Source of the DNA: Pipra filicauda
Lineage: Eukaryota > Chordata > Aves > Passeriformes > Pipridae
Assembly (NCBI RefSeq): GCF_003945595.2
Contig: NW_024104427.1
Span: 248,001 to 312,000, forward strand
Length of the DNA: 64,000 nucleotides
Reading direction: 5' to 3'
Positions 1-12,136 of this stretch are shown in pieces (position 1 is the stretch's first letter; the number at the start of each line of letters is the position of its first letter). The notes beneath the pieces were generated by a model that saw only the letters and a list, made by a program, of their open reading frames with translations, ran no database searches and was not told the origin of the DNA. The position numbers and the translations under genes were made by a program.

Positions 1-3000
1 TATCTATTGCCCTCGCTGTATATTCTCCAGCTCTGCTTTGGTTTTTTTTCTAAGGCAGGGAAACCATGACTGTGCAAAGGTGCTGGCACACTAAGGGAAA
101 ATCAAGGGAAAATAATACTTCCTTTTCTGTCCTCTGTTCCTTCCATAATAATCAGGCACCAAACCGATGTTTCTCATTGGACTAGCTCTTGTAACACAAG
201 ATATCATATCTGTGTCATAAATCAGCTTTGACATCACTGAATATATGATACTGAGCCTGTGGATGACAGCCCAGACTACGTGGAGTTATTTAAGAATGGC
301 AAATCTGAAATTGCCTTTAATTGCCCTCCATGAGTACTAAGGACAGCTACAGCCTTTTGCTCTGATATGCAATCAAAGCAAACCTGCTCTGAAAGAAATA
401 TTCTCCTTGCCAGACATGGAGAAGAGACTGAAAAGTTATTTTGAGTCTCCTCTGCTGTCTTGCACTTCCATGACTTTCACCAGAAGTTGCACTGCAATGG
501 AATCAGTGGCGGCTGTGCCCTGGGAAGCCACCTCAGTCCTGACTGCATCCACACACAACTCTGGTCCCCACAGGCCAGAGACAAGAATGTGTAGGTTAGG
601 TTACCTAGCCATCTGGGATAGAAGTTTTCAGAGCTTATTGGCTACATTAATGCGTAAGCTGTGGAGGAAAGAGAAGCAAAGGTCTGTGTGCAAGGTCCAA
701 CCCCTCACTGGTCAGCTTTGTTGGAGCACTATCCTGCCATATCTCCCAGTGGGGGTTCATGCCCCTCTACTGCAGCCAGGTCCTACATAACCTGTAACTC
801 ACTTTATTCCCCTCTCTGTGCTGAACTCTCACTCTTTTTAAGTGCTTCTATGAGTTCACTCACTGCTTTACCAGGAGCCCCACCAGGCTCCTGCATTACA
901 CTTCTGCTCTAGCTGAGGGAGGGAGGGAGGTGGGATCTGGGAGGAGAACAGAACAGCAGTACTTCTCTGTTTTTCCTGGATGTCTTTCATTCACCCTCAG
1001 CTGAGTTTTCTCCCTGTTCAGAATAACTAGCATTCTTTGGGGCACATTTCTCCTCACAAATCTCAAGGAGGCGGAAGCGCCGCAGAGCTACCGCTTCACT
1101 AAAGAGCGTTATTCCAAGGCTAAGATCTTATTACAATTCCCTTACTACAGCAACACATTTTTTCCACTCCTCCTTGAAACCTCAAATGTTGTTATGGCGT
1201 CAATGGTAAAGAAGTTTCGGCTTGCTTGGATTTCAGTCTCTTGGCCTTGGATGGAGGGGAAACATTATTTCTCTAAATACATGAACCCTTGTGCACACAC
1301 GCGCTTGCAGGTTCCAAGACTCCAATCTTGCAATAGGATCTGCTCATGCATAGCCTTCTGCCCGTCCAGAGTTGTGTTGAGTGTAAATCAAGCACATCTG
1401 ACAGCTCAGGCTCTTTTAGTGTGGTGCTTTGGCAAAGCTGCTACTAATGTGATCCAGGGAAACAGCAGCATGGTTCAAACCCAGCCAGGCAACTGTTTCA
1501 GTATAGTGGCAAAGAACATAAAGTTAATAGAGACACAAATTATGCTGTAGGGAGTCTGTACATGTCCAGGTCTCTACCCTCAGTCTGGTGGGGGAAAATG
1601 TGGTTTGTGCTCCTGACTGCAAGGCAGAAGTAGTGGGAGGTGAGAGCCCAGAGCTCTTCCTGCTGCAGCTCTGGGCAAGCAGGCAGTGCCTCCACCACAG
1701 CATGGTGGCACAGAAAAGCACCTGCTGACATGCTTCCTCAGCCCTCTTGAGCTTCTACCCTCTGCATATGTGAGATGGGAGGGAGCTGCGGGGCACAGAG
1801 ATTGGTACTGGGTTTTGGGAGAGGTTCTGGTCCCACTGTTGTTTCCTTGGGCTCAATTTTGTGCCCTGCATGCAGCCTGCGCACCTTGGCTGTATTCCAT
1901 GGTGACTGAATGGGTCTGTCCCATCTCAAAAGACTAGTATGAAAACCCAGCCCTCCCTGATGACTTCTTCAGCACCCGAGGCACTTGGTGCTGCCTCTGT
2001 CACCAAAGCATCTGGGCACCTTCTGACCTTCAACACATTTTTCCCTTCAGCAGCCCAGGGATAGGATGGTCTGTTTATCACAGTTGAAAACAAGGCATGG
2101 AGCATAGCCAGATTGCTAATGTTTAGGTGCCTGAAGATGCAGATATGCATCTGGTGGTATTGTGAAGCATGTGGAGGCACTTCCCTACCACTGTGCTCGA
2201 GCCAGGTCCCACAGTGAGTCTGGGCTGTGTGCAGGAGGAATTGGGCAGCATTTATAACAGGCTCTGTTGATGAGACTGTCAAACCCCCCTATGCAGTCCA
2301 AGAACAGCTTGTTTCCCACCAGTGAAAATTGTTATTCTCGCACTGTTGTTTCACAAGTTCTGTTTCCAGCAATGTCTGATCACAGATAAGACAAATGCAA
2401 TCTCAATATGTACATCTCAGGCTTTGTTTATCCAGAACCAGCTAGGCATCGTGAAGAATGAAGAAGGAAGAATGACATTTCATTTTTTCTTCCATCAGCA
2501 CCTCCCCTTCTCTGCTTCTTAATTTTCTTCCACTCAAACTTGAGTTCAAAACAACACTGCAAACCACTGGAAAGGGGATAGGATAATCCCCTGAGCTGGA
2601 ATCAGTTTCAGTCTTGCCACATGGGCAGGTACAGGTATGATTAAAAAACAAATCCGAGTTTCTTGCAGCTTGCACTCTACTAGTGGCTACTGCAGGCTCT
2701 TGGTGTTGTTTAATGCCTCTCACAGAAACAGTAACGAGCCCAGCACTTCCACTCCAGCTCCAAAGTACCTTGGATGTTTTGTTTACTTGCAGATCATACC
2801 AGAGCAGAGGGAATGAATCAGATGCTTGTGAGATGACCTCCCCAGGACTGCTATAACGATGATAATCTCAGCAGAGGATTCAGTGGTGTGGCATTAAACC
2901 TGTGAGGGGCAAGAGACCTTTGCTACTACCAATTCCGCAGCCCTGAGAGATGAAGACTTGCAGGAGGAGCGCCTGAATTTCTGAATCTCAATTAGAATTA

Positions 3001-3299
3001 ACTTTTTGTAAATTAAATAACTGAGAATGACCTGACTCAGGTTCCCTCACTCTGAACAACAAAGGTTCAGGAGATTGGCTTGAGCCTGCAGAGATGGGTT
3101 ACCATTTGGATCAGATCTGGATTTCATTCCACATAGGTTAAATGGATTCTGGGAATATAGGAAAGATAAACAGAAATCTTGTCTTTTGAGCTGATTTTCA
3201 CTTGTCCTTGTTCCTGTGAACCTCACAGTTGGATATAAGACTCAAAGTAATGATTGGTGAAGTGGTCCTCTCAAGGATGGGAACTGTCCTGTGAATTAG
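1..3299. other. Noncoding interval, no gene supported
   Basis: Both strands hold only short open frames with no recognisable domain, and no convincing exon bounded by splice sites. The interval has ordinary mixed composition with a short (GGGA)n purine run near 915-931. I see no RNA gene and no young repeat. It could be intergenic or intronic. Confidence 0.55.
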
Positions 3300-3318
3300 A
3301 AGTCATTTCATGGCTAGG

Positions 3319-3332
3319 CTTCGCGAACGAAG
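3319..3332 (-). other. Hairpin in the LINE 3' UTR
   Basis: On the minus strand the RNA would read CUUCG-UUCG-CGAAG: a perfect 5-bp stem closing a UUCG tetranucleotide loop, about 15-25 nt after the LINE ORF2 stop codon. In stringent LINEs the reverse transcriptase recognises a 3'-UTR stem-loop, so a role in template recognition is a reasonable inference. The loop-closing pair is G-C, not the C-G of the classical extra-stable tetraloop. Confidence 0.6.
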
Positions 3333-3345
3333 ATCTGGGAAGGCT

Positions 3346-3886
3346 CTATCCACATTTGCTACAGGCACGCTGGTGGCTTATGAGGCCAATATGTGACAGA
3401 CATATCCGATTGCAAAAGGCACAGCAGAAAGACTCCTTAGATGGTGTATTCTGCAATACATGGTTCTTTCTGCGTTGCCTTTTTTCCTTGAGGGTGATCC
3501 TGCGTGTGTTCTCAAAGGAGACAGCTGCGTTATAGATGGTGTGTCTCCAGGCCTCCCGATTTGAGGCCAGAGTAGACCAGTTATGGTGGTCAATATGGCC
3601 AAGGCTGAGATGTTGTTTCAGGGAGTCCTTGTATCTTTTCTTCGGGGCTCCTCTCATGCGGCAGCCAGTGGCAAGTTCACCGTAAAGCAGGATCTTAGGG
3701 AGGCGGTGGTTGGTCCTTCATCCTTGAGGCGTGCCCTGCCCATCGCAGCTGTGTTCTCAGCAACATGGCCTCAATACTTGTGATAGCTGCTTGCTCTAGA
3801 ACAGATGTGTTGGTCACATAGTCTGACCAGTGGATGTTTAGGATTGTGCGATCAAGCCTGCGCAGTGGATTTTTTAGGTGAGACAC
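3346..3886 (-). pseudogene. LINE ORF2 C-terminal remnant with one frameshift
   Basis: Two minus-strand open segments in different frames together spell one LINE C-terminus. The upstream part (3886-3695) covers the WSDYVTN and LRWAGH motifs. The downstream part (3657-3346, open further upstream in its frame) covers the RGAPKKRYKDSL motif and the terminal Cys/His motif. The frame changes near 3695-3700: the upstream frame reads a proline run and then a stop, while the other frame opens at once with KILLYGELATG, the expected continuation of the family motif. About 100 codons after the break remain free of stops, which suggests limited decay or chance. It has no start codon or promoter of its own and no plausible host function can be assigned. 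Confidence 0.8.
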
Positions 3887-3889
3887 AGT

Positions 3890-4110
3890 GTGCGCGGAAC
3901 TGAACCCACCCTTTAATCCTGAGGTTCATCTGCCAGGGCCGAGTGAGCTTGGACGGTGGCAGCGAGATCCTCAGGACGTAGCTTTGATTAGAGTGACCTT
4001 CTCTTAGATAGATGGCCTTACAGGGCTAAGCGAGCTCCATCTACCCGGGTTTGAGATTGGAGTTGTCCTTCTCCTAGGATGACTGCCAGAAGACTAATGA
4101 GCTCATCCTC
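3890..4110 (-). repeat. Unclassified repeat-like segment adjoining the LINE fragment
   Basis: This segment directly abuts the 5' side of the LINE remnant. It has more CpG than its surroundings and an imperfect internal repetition: on the plus strand, TTCTCTTAGATAGATGGCC..CTAAGCGAGCTC near 4000-4035 resembles TTCTCCTAGGATGACTGCC..CTAATGAGCTC near 4068-4105. No reverse-transcriptase reading is visible where ORF2 would normally continue upstream. It may therefore be the head of a composite nonautonomous element, or an unrelated repeat next door. I cannot name a family. Confidence 0.35.
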
Positions 4111-7100
4111 CCCACAGAGAAGTCATTTACATGACTTGTAAAAATGTGGATATTATTTTCTCCCAGTGACAACCTGAGATGTAATAACTCAGAGACAGGG
4201 TGGTGAGTCAGAGTCAAAATCAAACTGTGAGGCAGGTATAAATTGTCATCCAGCATGGCCAAGCAGCTTCTGTGTTCTCCTCCCACCATGAAAATTAACA
4301 TGAGAAAAGGCAGTGCAGTATGAAGCAAGAGTTAATTTGCACTTACCTTGGAGGGAAGGCTGGGCAAGAACTGTTTAACCCAGCCCCTTGACCTGATTTC
4401 TGACAATAGGAGGAAAAAACACTGAAAGGTGATATCCCTTTTATCATAAAAGACAGAGGCTCATTTTCGCTTCTCTGATTTAAGTGTCACAAACAGAAGA
4501 AGCTGGGAAGAGAGCAGCCTTTGTTCAGTTGCAGCTTGTGTAGGTCAGCCATAGCGAGCTGCCCTGTGCCTTCCTGGGACAAAAGCATGGTGATGACACT
4601 GGGATGGATATCTGACCCCATGCCCCCCTACCTGAGAAAAGCACCATACCCTCAGCCTGGTTATCTTCTTCTGTTTCTTTTTTTTACAGTCTCTAGGCAC
4701 CTTTTTATGCCTATTCCCATTGGTCAAGGGTCATGGTCTTACTTCATGTGTCCTGTGACTGCTCTAGGACCTCTTTCTGGTGGTGATACCCCCTGGAAGA
4801 GCCCCAGGCCACAAAAATACCCCCCAGATATCCACTTCTGCTTGCATTTGGTGTTGAACTAAACCTTGAATCCCTGTAATCTGGAAATCCACAAAAGTCC
4901 TCAGAAGGCAGGACATCTCTTCTGAAAACCTAACCCCCTGCCTGGGCAGAGCAGGCTAAAGGCCTGAGAAAGGGAGGAAAGAAGTGAAGATCTCTAAAGA
5001 AAAAGTATATTTGAGGCTTCCTGAGTGGTATTCCCCCCTGTACTTTTTTTAATTGATGTCAAAATCCTCTTAGCAGCCAAATCTCTTCTTCCAGGCGCAT
5101 GCCTTGACATTGGCATACAGTCCCTGTCCATCTGCTTTGGCTGAGCTCCTACCATGCAGAGCACCCCTCTCTGAGCAAAGAAAACTAGCTCTGCTGTCCC
5201 GCCAGGCACATTTCAACAAACCCAACAAATTGTGAGAGAGCATCTACTTACACTGTGCAAAATACCTGAGAAGTCTCCAAGACTCAAGGGGCATCACACG
5301 GGGGAGGGGAGAGAGGTCGGTTTTCCCAGCTGAATCTCCAAACTAATCCCCAGATGAAAAAAACACTTGGTAGTCCTCATGAGGGCTGTTATTGGCAAAC
5401 TTTGCACAAACAAGACTCCAGCAGACACTGCCACAAGGGTCCTCAGTGTTTCCCTCAGCCCGTGTCTCTTGTCTGCTGAGGAGCGATGCAATATTTGAAT
5501 GTGAATGGCACGCGCTTGTTGGCGGAGAAACTGGCATTAATCAACAGCCTCTGAACTGGAGCTCCAGCAGCTTCCAGGCTCTCAGGAGCTGCTCAAGAGT
5601 GAGAAGGGGAAAGTGGACTCAGAGGCCAGCCCTTGGCACAGCGGAGGTGATTGAGGCATGGGGAAATGGCTATAGCAATCAGCAGAGAGGAATGACGTTC
5701 ATAGGATCTCCAAGACCTTTAGGATTCTTCTCCTTCCTATTATTGCTTGGGAAAGAGTTGATAAAGCACCCCAGAAAAACCACCAGGCAGCCATTAGCAG
5801 ATGTCAGTCTTTCTAATCTTGGTTTTGGCCTTGAGTGATTGAGACCAGGTTGGCCATGGAATACAAATCAAGAACATGTGAGTTTTGGAAGGAACTAAAT
5901 CCAGGCAGCAAACCGTGTCAGAGGAATAATAACTCTCAGCAAAACTGATGTGTATCAGACCTGGCTTCCACTGGAGTCTCAAACTGGATTTCTAGTAAAT
6001 ATAAATCAGTGCAGCTCCACTTAAATATGGCAGTTTACATATCAATTATAAAGCTAGCCAGGGATCAGAGATGGCTTCACCCACCATTGCATTGTGCTTC
6101 TGCCTCCAGCTATAGCCCATGGATTCAAATGCTGCTGGGGAAAGCAGGCATCTGCCTGGCAGTCAGATATCCAAAACACCTTATCAGTAAAGCCCTCTGG
6201 GTCTTGGGTATCAGCTAATTTCCAGGCTTCTTTCCCCTCAGAAGAGCTTCCATCATATGGCCTGCTTCAGGGAGCACCACTGGTATCTCATCTCTGCCTC
6301 TGTGCTGTGGTCACACCACAGTTTGCTAGTGACTTCCACTTGGTCTTCCTGACAGAGACTACGGCTCTTCAGTTTTTAGAAAACTCAGGCAAGCTCAAAT
6401 GCACCAATGAAAAATATGCAGGTGAATTAAGAGCTTGAAGTGTTTTATCAGTACATTATCAAATGCTACAAACCCTCCTTTAAAAATAGGTGGCTTGCAT
6501 AAGGTAAGGAAGTACAACTCCTTCCAAAGCAGGATTTTATTACAGGCAGACTTAAAACATAAGTCTTTAATAAGGCTGGATACAGCAAGGACTAATACAG
6601 TCATGTCTCAATGGAACTGCCTCCCAGATGCTGACAAATCGGACAACTTCTTCTTTGGCTCGAGATCCTATCGAAGCAGTAAAAGTACTTCCACATGTTC
6701 ATTATGCAGCACAGGGTTGCTTATGTGGTTATTAATGTATTTGCTGTGCAGAGCAGAGACTCTGGCCTGCCTAAAACTTGGGTCTCCTCTCAGTGCTCAG
6801 TGTCTCTCTCCAGCAGCATGTTCTCTGATGCAGAGAGAGAGAAAAGACATAATTTTCTACTCCATGAAATGAGTCAGATTCTTAAATCACTTCCAATCAT
6901 TTTATAATCCTTAGATTTAGGGCATACAATATTCTAAGTCTGCAAATATTAAAGATGATAAATCAGAAGACAGGAAGAAGGATAAAAAAATGAAAAGGAA
7001 AGGTATTATAGGACTTGAAATAACCATTTGATGGTACTGAACAGAGTGGATTTTGTGACAGTTCAGTGGAAAGAAGTATTGAGTAAGAATGTGCACCTAA

Positions 7101-7290
7101 ACTCACTCCTCTGTTGTTGTGTTTGGGTTTTTTTTTCAGGTGTTGAAATTTGCAGTGGAAATGTGGCAGTAACTCACAAGCAAATGTACCTTGTACAATG
7201 GCAATAACTCAGTCCCATCTTATGGCTGGCTTGGCTTTGTTCAGGGCTTGTGATAAAAAACTGATAGGAAAGGTGACCTCAATTATTCAC
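4111..7290. other. Noncoding interval, no gene supported
   Basis: Open frames of up to about 148 codons occur (for example plus strand 5392-5838) but none shows a domain or biased composition. A CpG-containing stretch near 5480-5560 looks less decayed than its surroundings. Otherwise I see nothing beyond short A/T runs and a (GA)n run near 6832-6842. Confidence 0.5.
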
Positions 7291-7299
7291 ATTTCTGAT

Positions 7300-7395
7300 T
7301 GTAACTTCCTTCATCAGCCCAGACAAGTCATGTAACCTCTGCACCCATTTCCTCTTGAGCTGTGCACTTGTGGCAATAATGGAGTTTTAATGAGG
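7300..7395 (+). repeat. Possible ancient MIR/L2-like trace
   Basis: The string GACAAGTCATGTAACCTCTG followed by CCATTTCCTC resembles the MIR-type sequence around 'ggcaagtcacttaacctctctg...cagtttcctc'. The match is short and diverged, and no flanking head is clear. The call is from memory of the consensus, not an alignment. Confidence 0.3.
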
Positions 7396-8095
7396 ACACT
7401 GCTGCACCAAGGTAAAATATGAGCACAAGAGGTGACAAAAGCATAGTCTGAGCCCAGGAAGGCTTTACCATGTAAAACGTGGGGTACTTGCAATGTTGGT
7501 GGGACCTCTTGTCTCGCCTGATCCTGAGAAGAGGATTGTAGCTGTGGTTGTGGCTGGGCAAAATAGGAACACGCTATCTGGGAGGCTGGATCTGCTACTG
7601 ATGGTTCCTGTAGCATGAGTTCAAGCATTGACTGCTAAGAAGGGGAAAAAGGCAGGTACAGAGGAGCCATGTAAAAAATAAACAAATCAAAGGTCTGAAC
7701 CCTTGTGATAGAGAGCAGGGTTTGCATGGAGATGTGTATGCAGGAGCCAGAGAGACTCACCCTGTTTCCATCACATTTATTTGCAAAGCAAAGGTGCAAC
7801 CACCAAAATAATAGCCTGATGTAGAGCACACCAAAATCAGCTGAAAGACTCCCACAATATTCAGCAGTGTTTGGCTTAAGTCATAAAAATGTCATGTTCA
7901 CAGTGCCATTTCACTTCTCCATTTTACAGCGTTGCCCGGGCAGGAATGGTGCCCATCCTTCACACACCACTGGATGAGAGAGGGAAGGTTGTACATGACT
8001 AAACAAAGAAATTTGTTAGGAGGGCAGAGAAGTGTTACAAGCTGTATTAGGTGACCCAATGTGCAACTTCAGGTCAACAGTGTGTTAAGAGTCAA

Positions 8096-8121
8096 TGAAT
8101 AGCTTGGCTGAATAGCTCGGC
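8096..8121 (+). repeat. 13-bp tandem duplication (2 copies)
   Basis: TGAATAGCTTGGC is followed immediately by TGAATAGCTCGGC, with one mismatch. It is a small local duplication with no visible function. Confidence 0.85.
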
Positions 8122-9446
8122 TGGGAAAAAGAAAATTAAAAAATAGTTGTTCAGACATATTTAAAGTAAAATGTCTCATTTGAAAAATGTTATTCAGATG
8201 GCTACCTGTGTTTCCCTTACTTTAAAGGTTAAATATAGTGTTAGGAAACTAACATTTAGTTTGGGGTCAGATTTTGAATCAGTTTGACTCGGCTTTGAAT
8301 GAATTTAATCCAAAAATTTTTTTTCAAGTGTTTCATTTCAATCTGAAAACTACAAAGACAGTTCTGTTTCAGGACAAATCCAACTTATATTTTCTGTTCT
8401 GAGTTTTTAGTTCTGTGGCCACACTAGAAAAGCAGCTATTCAGAACACCTTAATTACAGATGTAACCACAGTCATCTCAGTGCCGGTAATGAGCAGATAA
8501 CTTCTTGGTCCTATTGACTGGCAGTATGGTAGGAAGCCAATGCTGTGCATTTCAGATTTATTTAACAGTCCCTTCATAAATCCATTTCTCCTGCTCCTCT
8601 GCTGTTTTCCCGAACATCAACGTAGTGGAAGAGGAGCATCACAACATTACAGAGCAGGACAGTGGAAGTTTTGGAAATACGACACACACAGCACCCTCCA
8701 GGCACAAAGCAAAAACCAAAGACACACTGTCTGAGCAGCTTTATATGTACATATTTAGAAGCTCTTAATATCTAACTACAGCCCCTCACTTCCCAGCCAT
8801 CAACTGCTCCTTTCAGGGTTTATATTAACATGTTGAAACACACACAAATCCTAGAAGGAAAAAAGATGCAATTGACTTGCAAACCTTGTACTCCTGTACT
8901 CATCCTCAGCCTCCCAGTGTGTGTGAGAAGGTTTTCTCTGCACAGAGCACAGAGCACATCAGGCACCTTCATTCAGAGCTGTCTCCTGGGTCCGTGATGC
9001 TCTCTGAGAAGTCAAGACCCTGGCAAACGGATCAGTAAAAGAGCCCATAAAGGGTCACTTGTCAGCTGGCAAAGGCAAGAACAGGTTTTCAGCTCTATTT
9101 TTCCACGCAAAAATAGCCACACTTTTAAAAAATAAAAGATAAACACGCTTGAGACAGGGAATGTGAGAACAGGTTCTTTGGTAATCTCCATTACACAACT
9201 TCCCAGCAGGTGAGTGAGACAGGGGTGGGATGGGAGGATGCTCAAGACACATGCTGGGACAGGATGACAGCATAGGGCTGCAGTAGTCACTTTATTTTTT
9301 TTAGTAACTTCATTTGTAATCAAAAAAGGTATTATGGAATGAGATAGTTATTCAACTGTGAAATTGCTGCCATATAAAATCACTGACAGTGAGATTTATG
9401 TAGTGTTAAATTTAAGTCTATTTATGCAGGTTTGTGGGTATCTTGG

Positions 9447-9478
9447 ACATGACTGTTGTCATACATGACTGTTTTCAT
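9447..9478 (+). repeat. 16-bp tandem duplication (2 copies)
   Basis: ACATGACTGTTGTCAT is followed immediately by ACATGACTGTTTTCAT, with one mismatch. This is a minor tandem duplication typical of replication slippage. Confidence 0.85.
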
Positions 9479-11974
9479 CCATAACTGCTGGAGCAGTAAG
9501 GTCTGGATGAACAACACGTTTTGGAAGAGACACAATCCTTCAGGCTTAAGAAGGCCTAATTACCAAGCTGAGAAGGACATTTTTTCCACAGCAGGTCAGT
9601 CCACAATTTCTTTCTTTAGGAGCAGTCAACTCTGGTTGCTGTTGGACCCAATGGCCGGGTGCCCTGACCACTGGGCTAGCACAGCCGTATCTGATTTGCT
9701 CTGGCAGTGTTCCCACTGCATATGGTCAGCTCTTCTGGAGCTTTCTAAACATTTTATTGTGGGAATTTCTTTGGGGGCAGTATTACTATTATTTTGGACT
9801 TCGTAAGAAAAAAAAACATCCCTCCTTTCCGGTTAATTTTTCATAGTTTATTAAGAACACAATTGGAATCCTTCTATACTGAAAAATATTTTACCAGAGA
9901 TTGATAATAGTATGCAGACTAAGGATAAGGCAAATTTAATAATTGTTTTTATTATTCTATTTTCCTGAGCAGGGTAATTTCCCATCATGCTAAGTGTCTT
10001 GAACAGCCACAGGCTTGAAATAGTGATGATGGAATTTCCTGGGAACAAATTAATGTGGAGGCACTGGGATATTACAGTAATAGAGTGGTAAAGAATGCGC
10101 CTTTTACCACATGCCTCCTTCGTATTGATGTATATTTTGGCTAACACCAAATGTCACTTGTAAAATGTGCACTAGTCTGTGGCCCGTGTTTTTCTGGCCT
10201 CTCTCAGACCGAAGTGGGGAGGACTATTTCATGTTAGTCACTCCTGATCGTGGTCCTGCAGTGCTTTCCCATGCAGGCAGAGCTCCCACTGATTTCCAGA
10301 CGGGCATGTACAAGTTCAGGCTGCTGGATCTGTCCCTGCCATAGTAAAAATAGACAGTCACTTGGTTGTTTTCATTAAAAGGAGAGGAAGGAGAGCATTA
10401 TATAACAGGAGGGTTTTTTGGGAGAGTGCTGGTTTATTTAAAAACTCCAGTGATAGCTGCTTTCCCTGGCTGGAATTGGCTCTGCAGCAGGGCACGAAAT
10501 CTGGGATCTTGCCATTGCTGGAGAGCAATGCTCTTTTCTTTATTAGCAGACAATAAGTCACATTCAAGACATGCTAAAGAGCTGGAAGACAAGCAGGCAA
10601 AGCAGACAAATTCAAAGTGAGGGCTGGTGCTTGGGAGCCTGGTGTTTGCATTTGCCTGCAAGAGAGAAGCAGACAGCACTGAAGACGGGGCAGCTCTTTG
10701 CCAATGCCCTCAGTGCTTGTGGGGATCTGGAGGCAGCAGTGAGTTTAACTGGCACCTATGATAATTGCTTGCTCTTAGAAGGCAGAAGTCCTGCAGGACT
10801 AGAGCAACCGGGTGAGTGCAGAAAGCAGGGCACACCTGGGAGGAGATGGCATCTTCTATGGTAGTGAAGGAAGTTCAGAGACAACTTGCATGCATCAAGC
10901 AAGGAAACGGGGTGCATAGGGGCTGGAGGTTCTGCTACTAGAGGAGTTTGGTCCTTGTGCCATGTGGGGAAGAGGGATCTCGATGCCTGTGACCTTGTCA
11001 CTGTTTTCTCTCTGTCCTGGCTCTGCACACTGTCAACCATCCCCTCATGGACCACAGCCAGGTCTCACCTACTCAAAGGATATGGCCACAGCACACATGT
11101 ACATGAGCAGCCACACAGGGTGAGCCCAAAGGCTGCTTTATTGTCTCTGGCAGAGGCCAAGAGGAAATGCCTGAAGAGAATGAGAGCAGGGCTTATCTAC
11201 TATGTCCCTAGACATTCTTCTGGCTGGTTCCTCTCCTGATCCACGTCATCTTGACTTGGAGGATGTTCCTCTCCTGTAGCCTCTCCCCAGAGCTCCATGT
11301 GCTGTTGGACAGAGGAGCAGGTCCGCAGCATGGCCATGGAGGGGTGCTGGCACACCCTGATCCGGCTGTGGGCCTCCCATAGGATGCCAGCACTCTGATG
11401 GCACCACGCTGGGTGTCCTCAAAAGTCCTCAGAGCAAAGTATTCTGCATTGTGCATCTGTTGATTCCAAGCCCAGTTTTCCTATTGTTTTCAGTGGTATT
11501 TGGTTTGGGCCACAAGGCCCTGAATCAACATAGTGTTGAGCCTGGCAAGCCAAGGGGACTAGGGCACCTGATTAGAAAAAGGCATTTTTTAAAAATTATT
11601 CCCTGCCTGGATGTGAAGTATAGGGTTGGGTTTAGAAGTCACTTCCATAGGACTTACAGCAAATCTTGATGTGCTTCACTGAGGACCTGGCTGTGGGCTC
11701 TAAAAGTAGACTCACTTCCAAATGAAATACAGAATATTCTCACTGGGAACAACAGACTATATTCATTCCTTGAACCAGTTTCATTGCAATACTGGGGTTC
11801 ACAACATGCAAAGGCAAGGTGAAAGAGTCCTGGTGAAGGCCATTTGAAAAGCCTCATTTCAGACTGGTCACCAAATAAAAAACACAGCAACCTTAAAAAA
11901 ATATATATTTCAGTGCTGAGACAGTAATTGTCAACATTGAGCCAAGGGGCATTTCTCACATGTAGTTTCAAATG

Positions 11975-11990
11975 AAAAAAAAAAAAAAAA
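11975..11990 (+). repeat. Poly-A tract (16 A)
   Basis: This is an uninterrupted run of 16 A. Nothing recognisable as a retrocopy body precedes it and no target-site duplication is evident, so I treat it as a simple repeat. Confidence 0.9.
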
Positions 11991-12101
11991 GAATTGTTGG
12001 CACAGCCTTTGCTACAGTGGTTCCAGAGGAGTAATTAAACAGGAGCTACTCAGAGCCATTTTGGAGGAAAGCGTAGGTCGTGATCTTGGAGGGGGATGGA
12101 C

Positions 12102-12136
12102 TGTGTGCCTGTATGTGTGTGTGCGTGTGTGTGTGT
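12102..12136 (+). repeat. Imperfect (TG)n microsatellite
   Basis: This is a run of TG dinucleotides interrupted by CC, TA and CG. It is a potential length-polymorphic site, but the interruptions probably stabilise it. Confidence 0.9.

Larger units (their letters stand above)
3300..3890 (-). mobile_element. 5'-truncated non-CR1-type LINE fragment (ORF2 C-terminus plus 3' UTR)
   Basis: Read on the minus strand, this segment encodes the far C-terminal part of a non-LTR retrotransposon ORF2, followed by a short 3' UTR. Visible blocks in order are an ILNIHWSDYVTN-like motif, an LRWAGHASRMKD motif, a GAPKKRYKDSL motif, an NREAWR motif, a basic EKRQRRK stretch, and a terminal Cys/His motif (CAFC followed by HQRAC). 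This block order is known from LINE ORF2 C-termini widely annotated in vertebrate genomes as mobile-element reverse transcriptases. The CR1 C-terminus elsewhere in this window does not show it. The exact clade (RTE-like or other) is undetermined. The 3' UTR downstream of the stop contains a compact hairpin. The RT and endonuclease domains are absent, so the copy is dead. The identification as a LINE is firm; the clade is not. Confidence 0.8.
7396..11974. other. Noncoding interval with two small tandem duplications
   Basis: No gene or exon is supported. The interval holds AT-rich stretches near 8140-8420 and 9840-9960, plus two short tandem duplications listed separately. The stretch 10245-10330 contains GAGCTCCCACTGATTTCC, which faintly recalls old dispersed repeats of birds and reptiles but is too diverged to call. 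Confidence 0.5.

Noticed and set aside
5392..5838. 148-codon plus-strand frame
   Set aside because: There is no recognisable domain and composition is like the surrounding noncoding DNA.
7128..7145. Polypyrimidine-AG (splice acceptor) before a short frame
   Set aside because: No paired donor or protein-like exon follows; isolated acceptor-like strings are common.
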